A stretch of 64,000 nt of DNA from Boswellia sacra (lineage: Eukaryota; Streptophyta; Magnoliopsida; Sapindales; Burseraceae). The stretch is from the NCBI GenBank assembly GCA_013180625.2, contig SNVD02004565.1, positions 868,001-932,000 of the forward strand, given 5' to 3'. Below the pieces are notes generated by a model, which was not told the DNA's origin, searched no databases, and worked only from the letters and a program-made list of their open reading frames with translations. This document shows, in pieces, positions 37,610-47,466 of this stretch; position 1 is the stretch's first letter; each line of letters starts with the position of its first letter. A program made the position numbers and the translations under genes.

Positions 37610-38170
37610 TTTAAGTCCATAAAATGATGTGTGCAAGTGGTCATGTTCAATATTTTCTCTTATTTTACTTTAGTACTTTTAAATAAAATTTTATAAAGAT
37701 AATGTTAAATTTATATAATTTAATGGACTACAATATGTAATAAATTCACATTGCACTAACAATAAATCAAAAGAAGAAAATTTGCGTGGGTTCTTTGTCA
37801 ATGTTGCAAATCATTAATAATAATTAAAGGAAAAAAGTCGAAAGAGAATATTCTAGACATTGCATAAAACCTTATCTAAAGCTTATTTATTTTGGAGAAT
37901 AAGATAATCATAATTAAACATGTCTAAAGTAGATTAATAATAATAATAAACAGGAAAATTTGTCAAAAGAAGGTTTTATTTGTCAAATTTGTCTAACAAT
38001 AAAACAAAAGAACAAAATGGCGTGAACCCTTTGTCAAGGTTGCAATTCATACATAACAATTAAAGTGAGTTTGTGTGGGGCTATGAGAAATATTTGTCAA
38101 GGTTGCAATTCATACATAATAATTAAAGTGAGCTTGTGTGGGGCTATGAGAAATATAATTACAATGATAA
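37610..38170. repeat. Internal repeat block flanking the cargo, left copy
   Basis: Three sub-blocks (AAAATGATGTGTGCAAGTGG..., GAATATTCTAGACATTGC..., TTGTCAAGGTTGCAATTCAT...) recur at 42895-43345 in the order 2-1-3. The third is itself tandem here (38032-38098 and 38093-38165). The two copies bracket the ORF/LOG segment, about 5 kb apart, in the same orientation. Confidence 0.8.
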
Positions 38171-38487
38171 GTGTTTGAATAAACTGAGCTTATATTGGGC
38201 CGTGCGAAAAGTTGAGTCGGAGAGAGAAAGTTTAGTCACACTAAACGTTATGCCACTTCACGTTTTTTTAACAATTATTGTAATCTAGCACAATTTATAT
38301 ATTATACTAAGAAGATCATTTGATAAGAAAGTGGCAGGTCACATGTTGATATTATTTTAATGCACATATATGTACTAGAGATTGCAACCGAAAGTTAATA
38401 TTATTTTAAATTTATCTATTAGTAATGTGGATGTAATTACATTAATTATATTTGGAAGTTAATATAACATTATTTAGGTAGCTTTTT

Positions 38488-38692
38488 TATTGTTTTTTCT
38501 TTATAACTAAATAACATATAATAATAAGTATGTATAAATCATTTCTAGCTTTTTATTACTTTTACATATGGATAACTTATAATAATAAGCATGTGTCAAT
38601 CTTTATCTAGTAAAGTAACAAGTTGTAAGGCAATAATAGGCAATATTGTTTGTCAATAAATTATTTGGTCGTAACTAATAAATAATATTAGT
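38488..38692. repeat. Internal direct repeat of the CACTA element, second copy
   Basis: Copy of 33225-33414, with a small insertion (TTGTTTGTCAATAAA). It lies shortly before the leader of the cargo ORFs. Confidence 0.75.
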
Positions 38693-39143
38693 CTTTCTTC
38701 TTCTTTCTTTTTAGATAGTGACAAGTAATTAACAAATAATTAGGATACATATGAAAACAAATAAAGTTTAGATATTTAGAAGTCATTTTCAGGGGTGATT
38801 ATGAAAAATTTTAATATATTAAAAATTCACGTAATTTTACTAAACTATATAAACAAAATAATCTCCAAAACCTAACCTAAAACCTAAACTAAGTCGTCTC
38901 TCTCGTTCTCTCTAGCGCCGCAGCACATCCTTCGTGACTTGTCGATTCCAGCCTCGCCGACTCCAACAGCCCCGTGAGGCACCGATCTAGCAGCCCCGCT
39001 ACTCGCCAAATCCAGCAGTCCTTCCAAAATGGGTAAACTCAAAAGGAAGTAGAGAACACTTCCAAAAAGGGTCGAAGCTTGCAGATCAAAGAGAAGAACG
39101 AACTCAACATATTTTCGGTAATATCTTTCCTCTTCTCTTTGCT

Positions 39144-39686
39144 ATGGATAATGAAAACATTCTTTCAGCCCTTCAAAAATGCTTTCCTTCACTCCCTCAA
39201 AATGCTCTGGTAAAAATCTATAAAGCACGATTTAACAGACTTAGGATGTTGATGATTAAGAAAATGCCTGTGGACATCCGCTGGTTAATCGAAGCTAAGG
39301 TTAGATTAGCTGGCGAATCTAAAATTGATTTTACAGCATACATGCTTGGTCTAAGAAAAAGCACTCTCGCCAAAAAGCGACGTGCTAAAAGGTTACAAGT
39401 CTGTTATAGGAGTGCTAGATGGAATTGTAACAAAAAATGTCGTTCTTTAGGATTTGTGTCTAAAAATAGGGAAGATAAGTCGCAGTTCATCAAGGATGGA
39501 CTGAGTAAAGAATCGTTAGATAATATCTTACTCACTCTTGAGAATCATTCTTGTGGATTAGTGCAAAGAGAACTGATGAAATTGTGGGAACAATTCCAAA
39601 TGGAATATCAACAATATAGTCCAGGAAATCTGACTCTAAATGATCCTGTTTGCCAGTTTGCAAGAAAGCTGGATGGAAAGATGTGA
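39144..39686 (+). CDS. Unidentified basic 180-aa protein, CACTA cargo
   Basis: An uninterrupted ORF starting MDNENILSALQKCFPSLPQN. It is strongly basic in the middle (KKRRAKRLQVCYRSARWNCNKK) and ends NDPVCQFARKLDGKM. I see no signal peptide, membrane segment or zinc-finger pattern; the cysteines are scattered. Predicted character is helical and nucleic-acid-binding-like, but that is only a charge-based guess. It is preceded by a GC-richer leader and followed by a 520-bp spacer with CCGCCGAAAG repeats, then the LOG gene on the same strand. The intact frame, in an element whose other long genes are each broken once, suggests either recent capture or selection. It could be a gag-like or host-derived protein. 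I do not recognise the family. Confidence 0.6.
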   Translation: MDNENILSALQKCFPSLPQNALVKIYKARFNRLRMLMIKKMPVDIRWLIEAKVRLAGESKIDFTAYMLGLRKSTLAKKRRAKRLQVCYRSARWNCNKKCRSLGFVSKNREDKSQFIKDGLSKESLDNILLTLENHSCGLVQRELMKLWEQFQMEYQQYSPGNLTLNDPVCQFARKLDGKM

Positions 39687-39872
39687 GCCACAATTTTTCG
39701 TGAATTTTTCATATTGTTGTTTCTCTCTTAAGTTTTTTATCACTATTTTTTTCTTTCTTCTTTCTTTTTTCCTCATTGTTTATCATGTTATTATTGTTAT
39801 TTAGTCGTTTTTGATTGTGTATCTTTTAGTTTTGACAAACCACGCAGCTTTTTATAAAGTCAAAGTAGGAGA

Positions 39873-40070
39873 TAAGTCAAACCCTGCCGAAAGTTTAGTG
39901 TGACAGTTTTGTCAAACCCCGCCGAAAGTATATTTCCATTTTTCATGCTTAACGTAGGAGACAAGTGTATGGGTTTTATCAAATCCCGCCGAAAGCATAT
40001 CTCATTTTTTCAAATCTTGGGGCGATAAATTTGCATCGAGCAACCCCCACCGAAATTATGTTCCCAAGTG
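39873..40070. repeat. Irregular CCCCGCCGAAAG repeats upstream of LOG
   Basis: Four imperfect copies of a GTCAAACCCCGCCGAAAGT motif at about 39870, 39914, 39979 and 40044 (the last CAACCCCCACCGAAATT). Spacing is 44, 65 and 65 bp. The spacers share AGGAGATAAGTC/AGGAGACAAGTG. They lie in the leader of the LOG ORF, within 340 bp of its ATG. Spacing and copies are too irregular for a CRISPR-like array; a regulatory or structural RNA role is possible but unproven. Confidence 0.65.
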
Positions 40071-40207
40071 TCAAATTTGAGAGTTTTACGTGTGTATATA
40101 TCCATTTTGTATATTTTCAAATGTCATTTTATAACCTGTCTTACACTTGAATAGCATAATACCTAACGTGCATCATTGTCTTACACAAGATTAGATCACT
40201 TATAGAA

Positions 40208-40857
40208 ATGGAGAAAATACCAATTCGGCGATTTCGCAATATATGCGTATTTTGCGGATCACAATTTGGTAAAGATGGAGAGTTTACAACAGTAGCTCTT
40301 GATCTTGGTAGGGCATTAGCTGAGAGGGGTATTCATTTGATTTATGGAGGGGGTAGTCTTGGGTTAATGGGGTGTGTGTCAACAGCTGCATCCCTAGGAG
40401 GGAGCAAAGTTCTCGGCATTATCCCTAAACCATTAGCTGTACGAGATATCGTAGGCAACACAATCGGAGAAGAGTTACAGGTCTCTAGCATGCATGAGCG
40501 TATTGCACATATGGTTGTTAAGTCCGATGCATTTATAGCTTTGCCTGGTGGTTATGGTACATTAGAGGAGATATTTCAAATCACCTCTTGGGCACAGCTA
40601 AACATCCATCGGAAACCCATTGGTTTGTTAAATGTCAATAATTTTTTTGATGGTTTATTGTCCTTTCTTGATCAAGCTGTAGAAAAAAATTTCATCTCAC
40701 CGTCAGCAGGCAAATCCTGGTTACAGCTTCAACTGTAGGGGAGTTAATTGACAAACTACAAGAATTCGTCTATTTGCCTGATCCAACAATGGCTCGGATA
40801 GATTGGTTTGGAGAAGGCAATAAAAGGCGTAGACTAGATTTAACGCTCCATCTGTAA
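40208..40857 (+). pseudogene. LOG-type cytokinin riboside 5'-monophosphate phosphoribohydrolase, intronless, CACTA cargo
   Basis: The ORF starts MEKIPIRRFRNICVFCGSQF and shows all LOG-family landmarks: ICVFCGS, LIYGGGSLGLMG, VLGIIPKPL, SSMHERIAHM (catalytic Arg), ALPGGYGTLEE (the PGGxGTxxE nucleotide/catalytic motif, near residue 115) and KPIGLLNVNNFFDGLLSFLD. LOG releases active cytokinin base from its nucleotide. The frame breaks near residue 167: one base is missing around 40707-40711, giving a stop at 40736-40738. Beyond it the family C-terminus (ILVTASTVGELIDKLQEF) reads on to TAA 40855-40857, giving about 216 codons, normal for LOG. Host LOG genes have several introns; this copy has none, suggesting retro-capture. 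It is divergent (HERIAHM where HxRKAEM is usual). The active-site part is intact even in the shortened frame. Confidence 0.9.
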
Positions 40858-42894
40858 TCTCTATCTACTGGTTTGCTTCGTTTTTTTTGTTTTTTTTATT
40901 GTGTTTATTTGAGATTTTTCATGTCATTTCTTTTGAGATTTTTCAGGTTGTTTCTTTCGCCCCAGGTAATATTTTCTAATCTTGGCTTTTAGAGTGGTGG
41001 CTTAAAAAGTTTAAGTCCTCTTGAAACGCATTTTGGATCTCTTTAATCCATAATGGCAGAATAAGGAGGCTAACTTTTAAACATTTTAGACCCATTCTAA
41101 CTGACTTGTTTTTATCTGCTGACTTGTTGAACTTTGTTATTTTATGAGTAAGTTTAGTTTTATGTAATTTAGAGTTGTTATGTGTTTTGTCTTTATCAGT
41201 TTCGATTCAAAAAGAGAAATTTGTGGAAAAAAACTTAAATGGCAGAATATGGGGTTTCTTGAACCCTTGAAACGCATTCTCTTTAAATAAATCTGTACTT
41301 TGTTTATTTCATGTTGTTTGAAGTGTCTTGTTTCTTGTTTTGTTCTTTCATAATAAAGGTATATAGGCTGGAAACCTTAAGTCTGCGGGCTACTGGTCCT
41401 AAGGATTGTTGAAATATACAATCTTGACTCAGGTGTAACAATGCAACGTACCTCTTTTCTTGCATTTTGTGGGTCGATGATAACACAATGATTGAATTAA
41501 GAATAACTCTTAGAAAATGATAAATGATGCATGGATCTATGTGCTTGAAATGTATATTGGTTTTTGCTTTACTTTTGATTCCTTGCACAATATTAAGCAC
41601 CGAGCCATTATCACTGAGTTATTTGTTTACTTAGAGAAAGTTTATGTAATTTAAGTGTTTCTTCAGATTTCAATGAATTCTAGAACTTGTTTGATGGTCA
41701 CTCGAGGCGAAATCCAAGACTGTGCAACATTAGAGAAATGATTTAGGCCATCTTTGGACCGTTTGAGCCTCTATAAGCCTTTTTTCTTTATTAACTCACT
41801 AAAAGATTTCCTAACCTCAATTGAATTTTTTTTTTCAAACAGTTTATCCCTTACTTATGAGCATGTAGATCATTCATGATTACAATTTGAGCTATGTTTT
41901 GGTTTTGGAAAGTTAGAGAAGGTTAGATTGTGTCATGAGCAATGCAAGTGAGTTTTATTGTGTTTGTAAAACAAAAAAAGAAAAAAAAAGCAATCTGTAC
42001 TTATCTTCCACTTACTTAAACATTGAGGACAATGTGTTGTTTAAGTGTAGGGGAGGGGAAGTGTAGTTAAAAAAAACAAAAACAAAAAAAACAAAAAAAG
42101 AGAAAAAAAGAAAAAAAGAAGAAAAAGAGATCTATACCCTTGAGTGTTCTTAAAAAGAATGAAACAACAAAACCATACTTGATCCTTGGTGTTGTGCATG
42201 TCTACATTAGTGGAGAGTGACTTGAAAAACAGGCCTATGGAGTTCATTTATACACACATATTCATTATTAAATATGATTCATTTTTATGTATAAACTCAT
42301 CCGGGTTACAAGTGATTAGGTGAAAATGGCTCTACACACACACACTTGAGGAATTGAAGTGAAACGAAACTAATCTTTGAGATAAAATTCTTGATCAAGT
42401 GCATTAGTTTGAAGTTTTCCTTAAGTTATAATTAAGTACAATCTTTGAGACCTATTTGTAAGTTGAAGCATTTGTGTGTTTTCCTTTGTTTCTCGAGTGT
42501 TGTTTTCCTTTGTTTCTCGAGTGTTGTTTTCCTTTTGCAAAAACTGGACAGTCATCATCTTCATTATCAAAGATTCAACTCTCCATAACTAGTTTCTCTT
42601 CTATCCCTATTTTCATTTATGTTTAAGAACATGTTTATATTTGTGTTGTTTGTAATTTGTAATATGAACTAGTTTCCATTTTCTGGGATGATGAAGATGT
42701 AGCCATATTTTAAGATGTATCAACTTGTGACTTTTTTTTTTTAAGTTTTCATTTGATTTAAAATAGTAATTTTTCTTTTGCAAAGATTTTATGTTATACT
42801 TAATCCTTATTGAGTAATTTAAATTTCAAAGTGTAGAAATAAAAATCTTCGAAAATATGTAATTAATTTATAATACTTTTCTTATATAATAAAC
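40858..42894. other. Non-coding cargo tail, partly like an LTR-retroelement 3' region
   Basis: No gene is seen in these 2 kb. At 42021-42060 CATTGAGGACAATGTG is followed by TTTAAGTGTAGGGGAGGGG. I recall this purine-rich combination from the 3' untranslated/polypurine-tract area of plant Ty3/gypsy (Tat/Athila-like) elements. A-rich AAAAAACAAAAAC repeats follow. This raises the possibility that the ORF/LOG segment came in with a degenerate retroelement. Confidence 0.45.
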
Positions 42895-43345
42895 CCGAAA
42901 GGGAATATTCTAGACTTTGCATAAAATCTTATCTAAAGCTTATTTATTTTGGAGAATAAGATAATAATAATTAAACGAATCTAAAGTAGATTAATAATAA
43001 TAATAAACAGGAAAATTACATTACTTGGATGCCAAAATAGTGTACACTATGGTCAAAACCACAAATATTAACGCTTAAAGTAGATTAATAAAATGATGTA
43101 TGCACGTGGTCATATTTAATATTTTCTCTTATTTTACTTCAGTACTTTTAAATAAAAATTTATAAAGATAATGTTAAATTTGTATAACTTAATTGACTAC
43201 AATATATAATCAATTCACAATGCATCTAACAATAAATCAAAAGAAGAAAAGTGGCGTGAACGCTTTGTCAAGGTTGCAATTCATACATAATAATTAAAGT
43301 GAGCTTGTGTGGGGCTATGAGAAATATAATTACAATGATAATTAC
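42895..43345. repeat. Internal repeat block flanking the cargo, right copy
   Basis: Matches the left block (37610-38170) with sub-blocks in the order 2-1-3 and one copy of the third. Together they mark the ORF/LOG segment as an insertion or rearrangement inside the CACTA element. Confidence 0.8.
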
Positions 43346-44405
43346 ACTATTTAAAGAAGGCTATATAAGTTTTACTTTGTTAAGCCCGCTTAGAAAAAAT
43401 TGGTGGGCGATAAAGCAGTGCGCCAAAATTTCTAAAAATTTAGCACATGAAAAGTTTTTCCCACTCAATTATATTTTTGTCCCTAGCTGCTCTTGTTTTT
43501 AGAACAAGTTGAGAGAGTCTCTTAAACAAAGAAGAAAAAGTTATTCAACAAAAGCTACGGTTTGAGCCCAAGTTCAAGAAATAAGGTGAGATCTTTTTAT
43601 ATCTCAATGATCTTGTTTCCCATTTTTTCTCTTTGGTTAAGTTCTAAATCTATATTTAATTTAACTCAAACGTTTAGGATTCTCCTATTATTCCTTATGT
43701 CTTTGTTTGTTGATAGAATTTCTTGCTCACTCGGTCACTCTTTTTACCTCTTTAAACTCTGGGTTTTGCTGTTCTATGGGTCTGGTTTTTATTATTATTA
43801 TGAGTGATTTTTCTTTTATGTGTGTGTGTGTGTGTGTGTTTATATGGTTTTATCGATATGGAATGGATTGAATAATTGAAGTGCTTCAAAAATAATGCGC
43901 ATGGGTGACATTGATATGAGTTTGTGTTCCCATTTTCATTTGCATGAGTGACAATAATATACTGTTAAACAGATTTTGTGTTTCTTTTTTCTCTTTCTAT
44001 GGTGTTGATCATATATATGTTCAGCTAATATAGAAAACAGGGGATTGTTGTTCATATGTTAAACAATGTATAAGTGAATGTTTGTTGGTGCTTTTATTCT
44101 ATTCGTAAGCTTTTCTAAGGCTTCGAGCTATTACATCCCAATAACACATAAAATACATTAACTTTAATAAACAAATATATGTCAACGTGCCATAATTTAT
44201 TATAAAAAAGTTCATTGTTCTTATCGCCCTAATAGGCTATGTAATCAGATTGCATTAATTATTAAATAACTTGATTTGCTAATTTTTATTTTCTACAAGC
44301 TTTGTCTTAACAGATGCATGATTTATTAATTATATTTTTTCCTTTTTCAAAGATTCTAGATAGAGCAAAAGATTGAGATCAAAGAAAATTTCTTGTTTTA
44401 ATAAC
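43346..44405. other. Leader of the second CACTA gene
   Basis: Probable 5' UTR exon around 43440-43584 (ends AAGAAATAAG before GTGAGATC), then a long intron containing a GT dinucleotide run (43821-43839) and a second leader piece directly before the ATG at 44406. Inferred from layout only. Confidence 0.4.
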
Positions 44406-46539
44406 ATGAGTCAACCAGAGGTAAGCTGTGAAATTCTTTTCTTTTCAAGGCTAATTAGATATATATACATGTACAATATAAAAACTAACTTTAGACCTCT
44501 TTTTTCACATCTATTAAATTGATTTATTAATTTGTTATACAGTGCTCCAAACAAGCTTCGAAAAGGAAAAGGAAAGGAATGTTAAGAAAGGATAGGACTG
44601 AGAGTATTACATCTAATGTTGACTTAAATATATTAAATGGAGATTCAAGTGGTTCTACATCAGATAGTACCGATAAATCATTTGATAATGATGTGCCTAC
44701 TTCTAATATGGAGTCAGAAAAATCTAAAAGGGCTCGAGGTCCTACAATGTGTCTAAGCATTGCAAAAGAGAATGGAACCAGGTTAGAATTACAGGTAAAT
44801 AGTATGGGCCAACCTGTTGGAAGGAACTCAGAAAAATATTCATCATATTTGGGACGTTTGGCAAATGAGTTGGTGTCCTTAAATGTTGATGATTGGAAGG
44901 ATGTTGACAAAAAGGACAAGATGTTAATTTTGGAACCAATGGAGGTAAACAAATATAAGCTCATTTTTTTTAAGTAGTTTCAATTAAAAAATTAGTTATT
45001 ATTACTTTTGTAACACTTGAATATTTTTTTGTAATTTTTAGCAAAAGTTTAAATTGGAAGGAACAGCAATAAAACGATATACTTTACAAATGCTGGGAAG
45101 AATTCGAGAGCATATAAATCAAGATTGTCTAAAAAATTAGATAATAAACCAAACCACATTTCAGCTGAAGCATGGGAGACTTTTGTTAAGAAAAGGACCT
45201 CTAAAGCATTCAAGGTAAGTTATATTCCTTTCTTTTCTAACTTCTTCAAATGTATTCTTAAATTCTTCACAAATTTAATTTTGAAATATAAAATTGTTAT
45301 TTATCTTATAGGAAAAAAGTAAAGCTTTCAAGACAATTAGAGCACTGCAAGATATGCCATACACTGGTAGTCGGATGGGATATGCACGTATGGAAGAAAA
45401 AATGGTAAATTCTTCTTAATATCTCTATAGCAACCTTCAAAATTATCGGTTTTCAAAAACAAAATATTTATATTCAAAATATTACAGTAATTAATGAAAT
45501 CTTTTTTTTTAATTAGAAAAGGGAAAGTTTACAACCATCCTCAATTACTAGGACAGATGTTTGGCTTAAAGGACATACTAAGAAAGATGGTGCTCCATCT
45601 AATCCTACAGTTGCTGGGTTCAAGGTTTTACCAATTTATTTATGTCATAATTCTTTTGACCTATTTTCTTTGTGTCTTTCTTAGTAATGATGTCATTATT
45701 TGTTGCCCTTTCATGTTTCATTTAGGAGAGGTATGAGGACGAAAAAAAATCAGATTCTTTTAGGAATAAGTCAAAATCTGTGAAAGACGATTCACTTGCA
45801 AAATTTCTTGGCCCTGAGCGACGTGGTCGTGTTAGAGGTTATGGGGCTGGAGTAACCCAATCCAAATTAGACATGATGACACAACAAACTGAAAAAGAGG
45901 TTAAAATGCAAGAAGAGATTACTACATTAAAGGGAACTATGGATCGTATGCAAGGTGTAATGGAAGATCAAAAGAAAGTAATAGAAACTTTATTAAGCAA
46001 AATGGTAAGCATTTCCAAATATAATATCATAATTCTGATTTATATGATAATATCAAATGTATATATTTATAAATCTTTCTTTCTATTTTTTTTAAGAGTC
46101 AGTTTTTACCTGAAGGACAAAATGAAGAGCCTCCCACTCAATCTATTTATGCTTCACAGGTAAAGTATAATATAAATAACATCTCTTATCAATCATATTT
46201 TCATTTTATTTGTACTTAATTTTGAAGACATTTATTTATGCTTGCTTTTGTTTTCTTTGGTGGTAGAGTCAAAGAGAAAAAGGTCCAATGTGTAAGTTGT
46301 TGAATTGGTTAGACTCAAATGAAGTGGTTGCTATTGGGCGTTGGGTTACAAATGATGCAAACACAATGGTACATTGTGTTCCTCTTGGAAAAAATGCTTC
46401 TAGAGTATGGGTGGATGATGTTAAACAACCTTCAGCATCATTGTGGAGAACAAGTGCTGATATGGAAACAATAGAAGATGCTAGAGGAAGTTCAGTTGCT
46501 TGGCCAACTGAAGCAATCGTCATGATAGATGACTGCTGA
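44406..46539 (+). pseudogene. Second CACTA gene (Transposase_24 / TNPA-like), eight exons, one frame break
   Basis: Exons: 44406-44420, 44543-44944, 45042-45214, 45312-45404, 45517-45624, 45726-46004, 46097-46159, 46267-46539. The protein starts MSQPE and has a basic KRKRKGMLRKDR patch. It then has RGPTMCLSIAKENGTRLEL and GRNSEKYSSYLGRLANELVSL, the SAEAWETFVKKRTSKAFK segment, SKAFKTIRALQDMPYTGSRM, TRTDVWLKGHTKKDGAP, a coiled-coil-like stretch (KLDMMTQQTEKEVKMQEE) and a C-terminal domain ending AIVMIDDC. This arrangement is that of plant Transposase_24 (En/Spm second-gene) proteins, thought to bind subterminal repeats. One base is missing near 45113 in exon 3, giving a stop at 45138-45140; elsewhere the exons join in frame. 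Confidence 0.85.
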
Positions 46540-47466
46540 TCTTGGTAAGTTTTCTATCCCCGGTTGTACTTCATTCTTTATATGTTAGTTGTATATAAAA
46601 GGGTTTAGAGACTGTTTATGAAAGCAAGGTTCCCAAGTTTTAAAATAAAATTCAATCATAATTTTGTTTATAGTAAAATATAATCCTAGTTTTCTTATAA
46701 TAATTTTGTCCTTTTCTCTAAACTTATTATTCTAAGAATGCCTATTAAGGTATTATTTCTAATGAATTTTTCAAATGTTCTATGCAGTTGATGATAAGAA
46801 GTGGATGAAGGTTTATTGCCATAGAGTACCTTTTGGATATAGCCAATGCATTGTACATATGACATAGGTCTCATGGGAGTTGAAACAAAGAAGCTATCAA
46901 ATTTTTTGGAACTCTAGCTTTTGACTTGGATACAAGTTATTACGTTAAGCTCTTTGTTTAGATATCACTCTTTGGGAAAGATGGACTTTGATATGTAAAC
47001 AAAGTTTAGTTGAATGTTGATTACGCACTTTCAATACTAGATTTATATGTGATGACTTCTACTTGAGCAATTCATGATATATATGAGTACGTGAATGTGC
47101 CTATTATGATTTATAAATATTTAAGAATTATTATGTACATATTGGTAAATAACATAAAATTTATAACTTTTAAGAAATGATACAATATTATCATTGAAAT
47201 GTCCAATTGCATTAAACCACAAATTTTACAATAACGAAGAATGCTATGAAATAAATTAAAAAAATTATATTATAACATTTTTTTTAGTGTTATATTTTTT
47301 ATATTATGAAGTCATGGATATTGTAGCAATTATAACATTCATATGCAAGTTATGAATTTTATAGCATTCATGAATGTCATGTAAACATTGAAAATTGAAA
47401 ATAAATTATAGCATTATCAAAACGCTAAGAATTTTATAGCACTCATGAATGTTATGTTATGTCAAG
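46540..47466. other. 3' UTR and 3' subterminal repeats of the CACTA element
   Basis: Non-coding. From about 47230, ATGCTATG, TATAGCATT and TATAGCACTCATGAATG motifs recur up to 47455. No TAGTG terminus follows; the sequence switches at 47466/47467 to MO25 intron DNA. Confidence 0.7.

Larger units (their letters stand above)
37485..39143. other. Non-coding CACTA interior before the cargo
   Basis: AT-rich DNA with the repeat blocks listed separately. From 38870 it becomes CT- and GC-richer (AGCGCCGCAGCACATCC, CCAGCCTCGCCGACTCC, 38915-39020), resembling the 5' leader of a host-type transcript running into the ORF at 39144. No other coding seen. Confidence 0.5.
31275..47466 (+). mobile_element. 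CACTA (En/Spm-type) transposon, ~16.2 kb, 3' end lost
   Basis: It begins CACTACAACAAAAATG exactly where MO25 copy A is interrupted. Both terminal regions are packed with short inverted and direct AATGCTAT/ATAGCATT motifs, typical subterminal repeats for the transposon's DNA-binding protein. It encodes a TNP2-type transposase (33882-37484) and a Transposase_24-type gene (44406-46539), both +. Between them lie a basic 180-aa ORF and a LOG gene. The right end has no TAGTG terminus. Host sequence resumes at 47467 in the MO25 intron, and compared with copy C about 240 bp of MO25 (rest of one exon, the next exon and introns) is missing, so a deletion removed the 3' terminus and its flank. No 3-bp target duplication can be tested. 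Both transposition genes carry a frame break. Confidence 0.93.

Noticed and set aside
39873..40070. CRISPR-like array
   Set aside because: Only four imperfect repeats with unequal, related spacers, in a plant nuclear context.
37610..43345. The two repeat blocks as LTRs of a nested retroelement
   Set aside because: Their sub-blocks are in different order (1-2-3 and 2-1-3), they have no TG...CA ends, and no reverse transcriptase lies between them.
47278..47290. TTTTTTTTAGTG as the 3' terminus of the CACTA element
   Set aside because: It resembles the reverse complement of the 5' end only weakly (no TTGTTG), and element-type subterminal motifs continue for another 170 bp to 47455.
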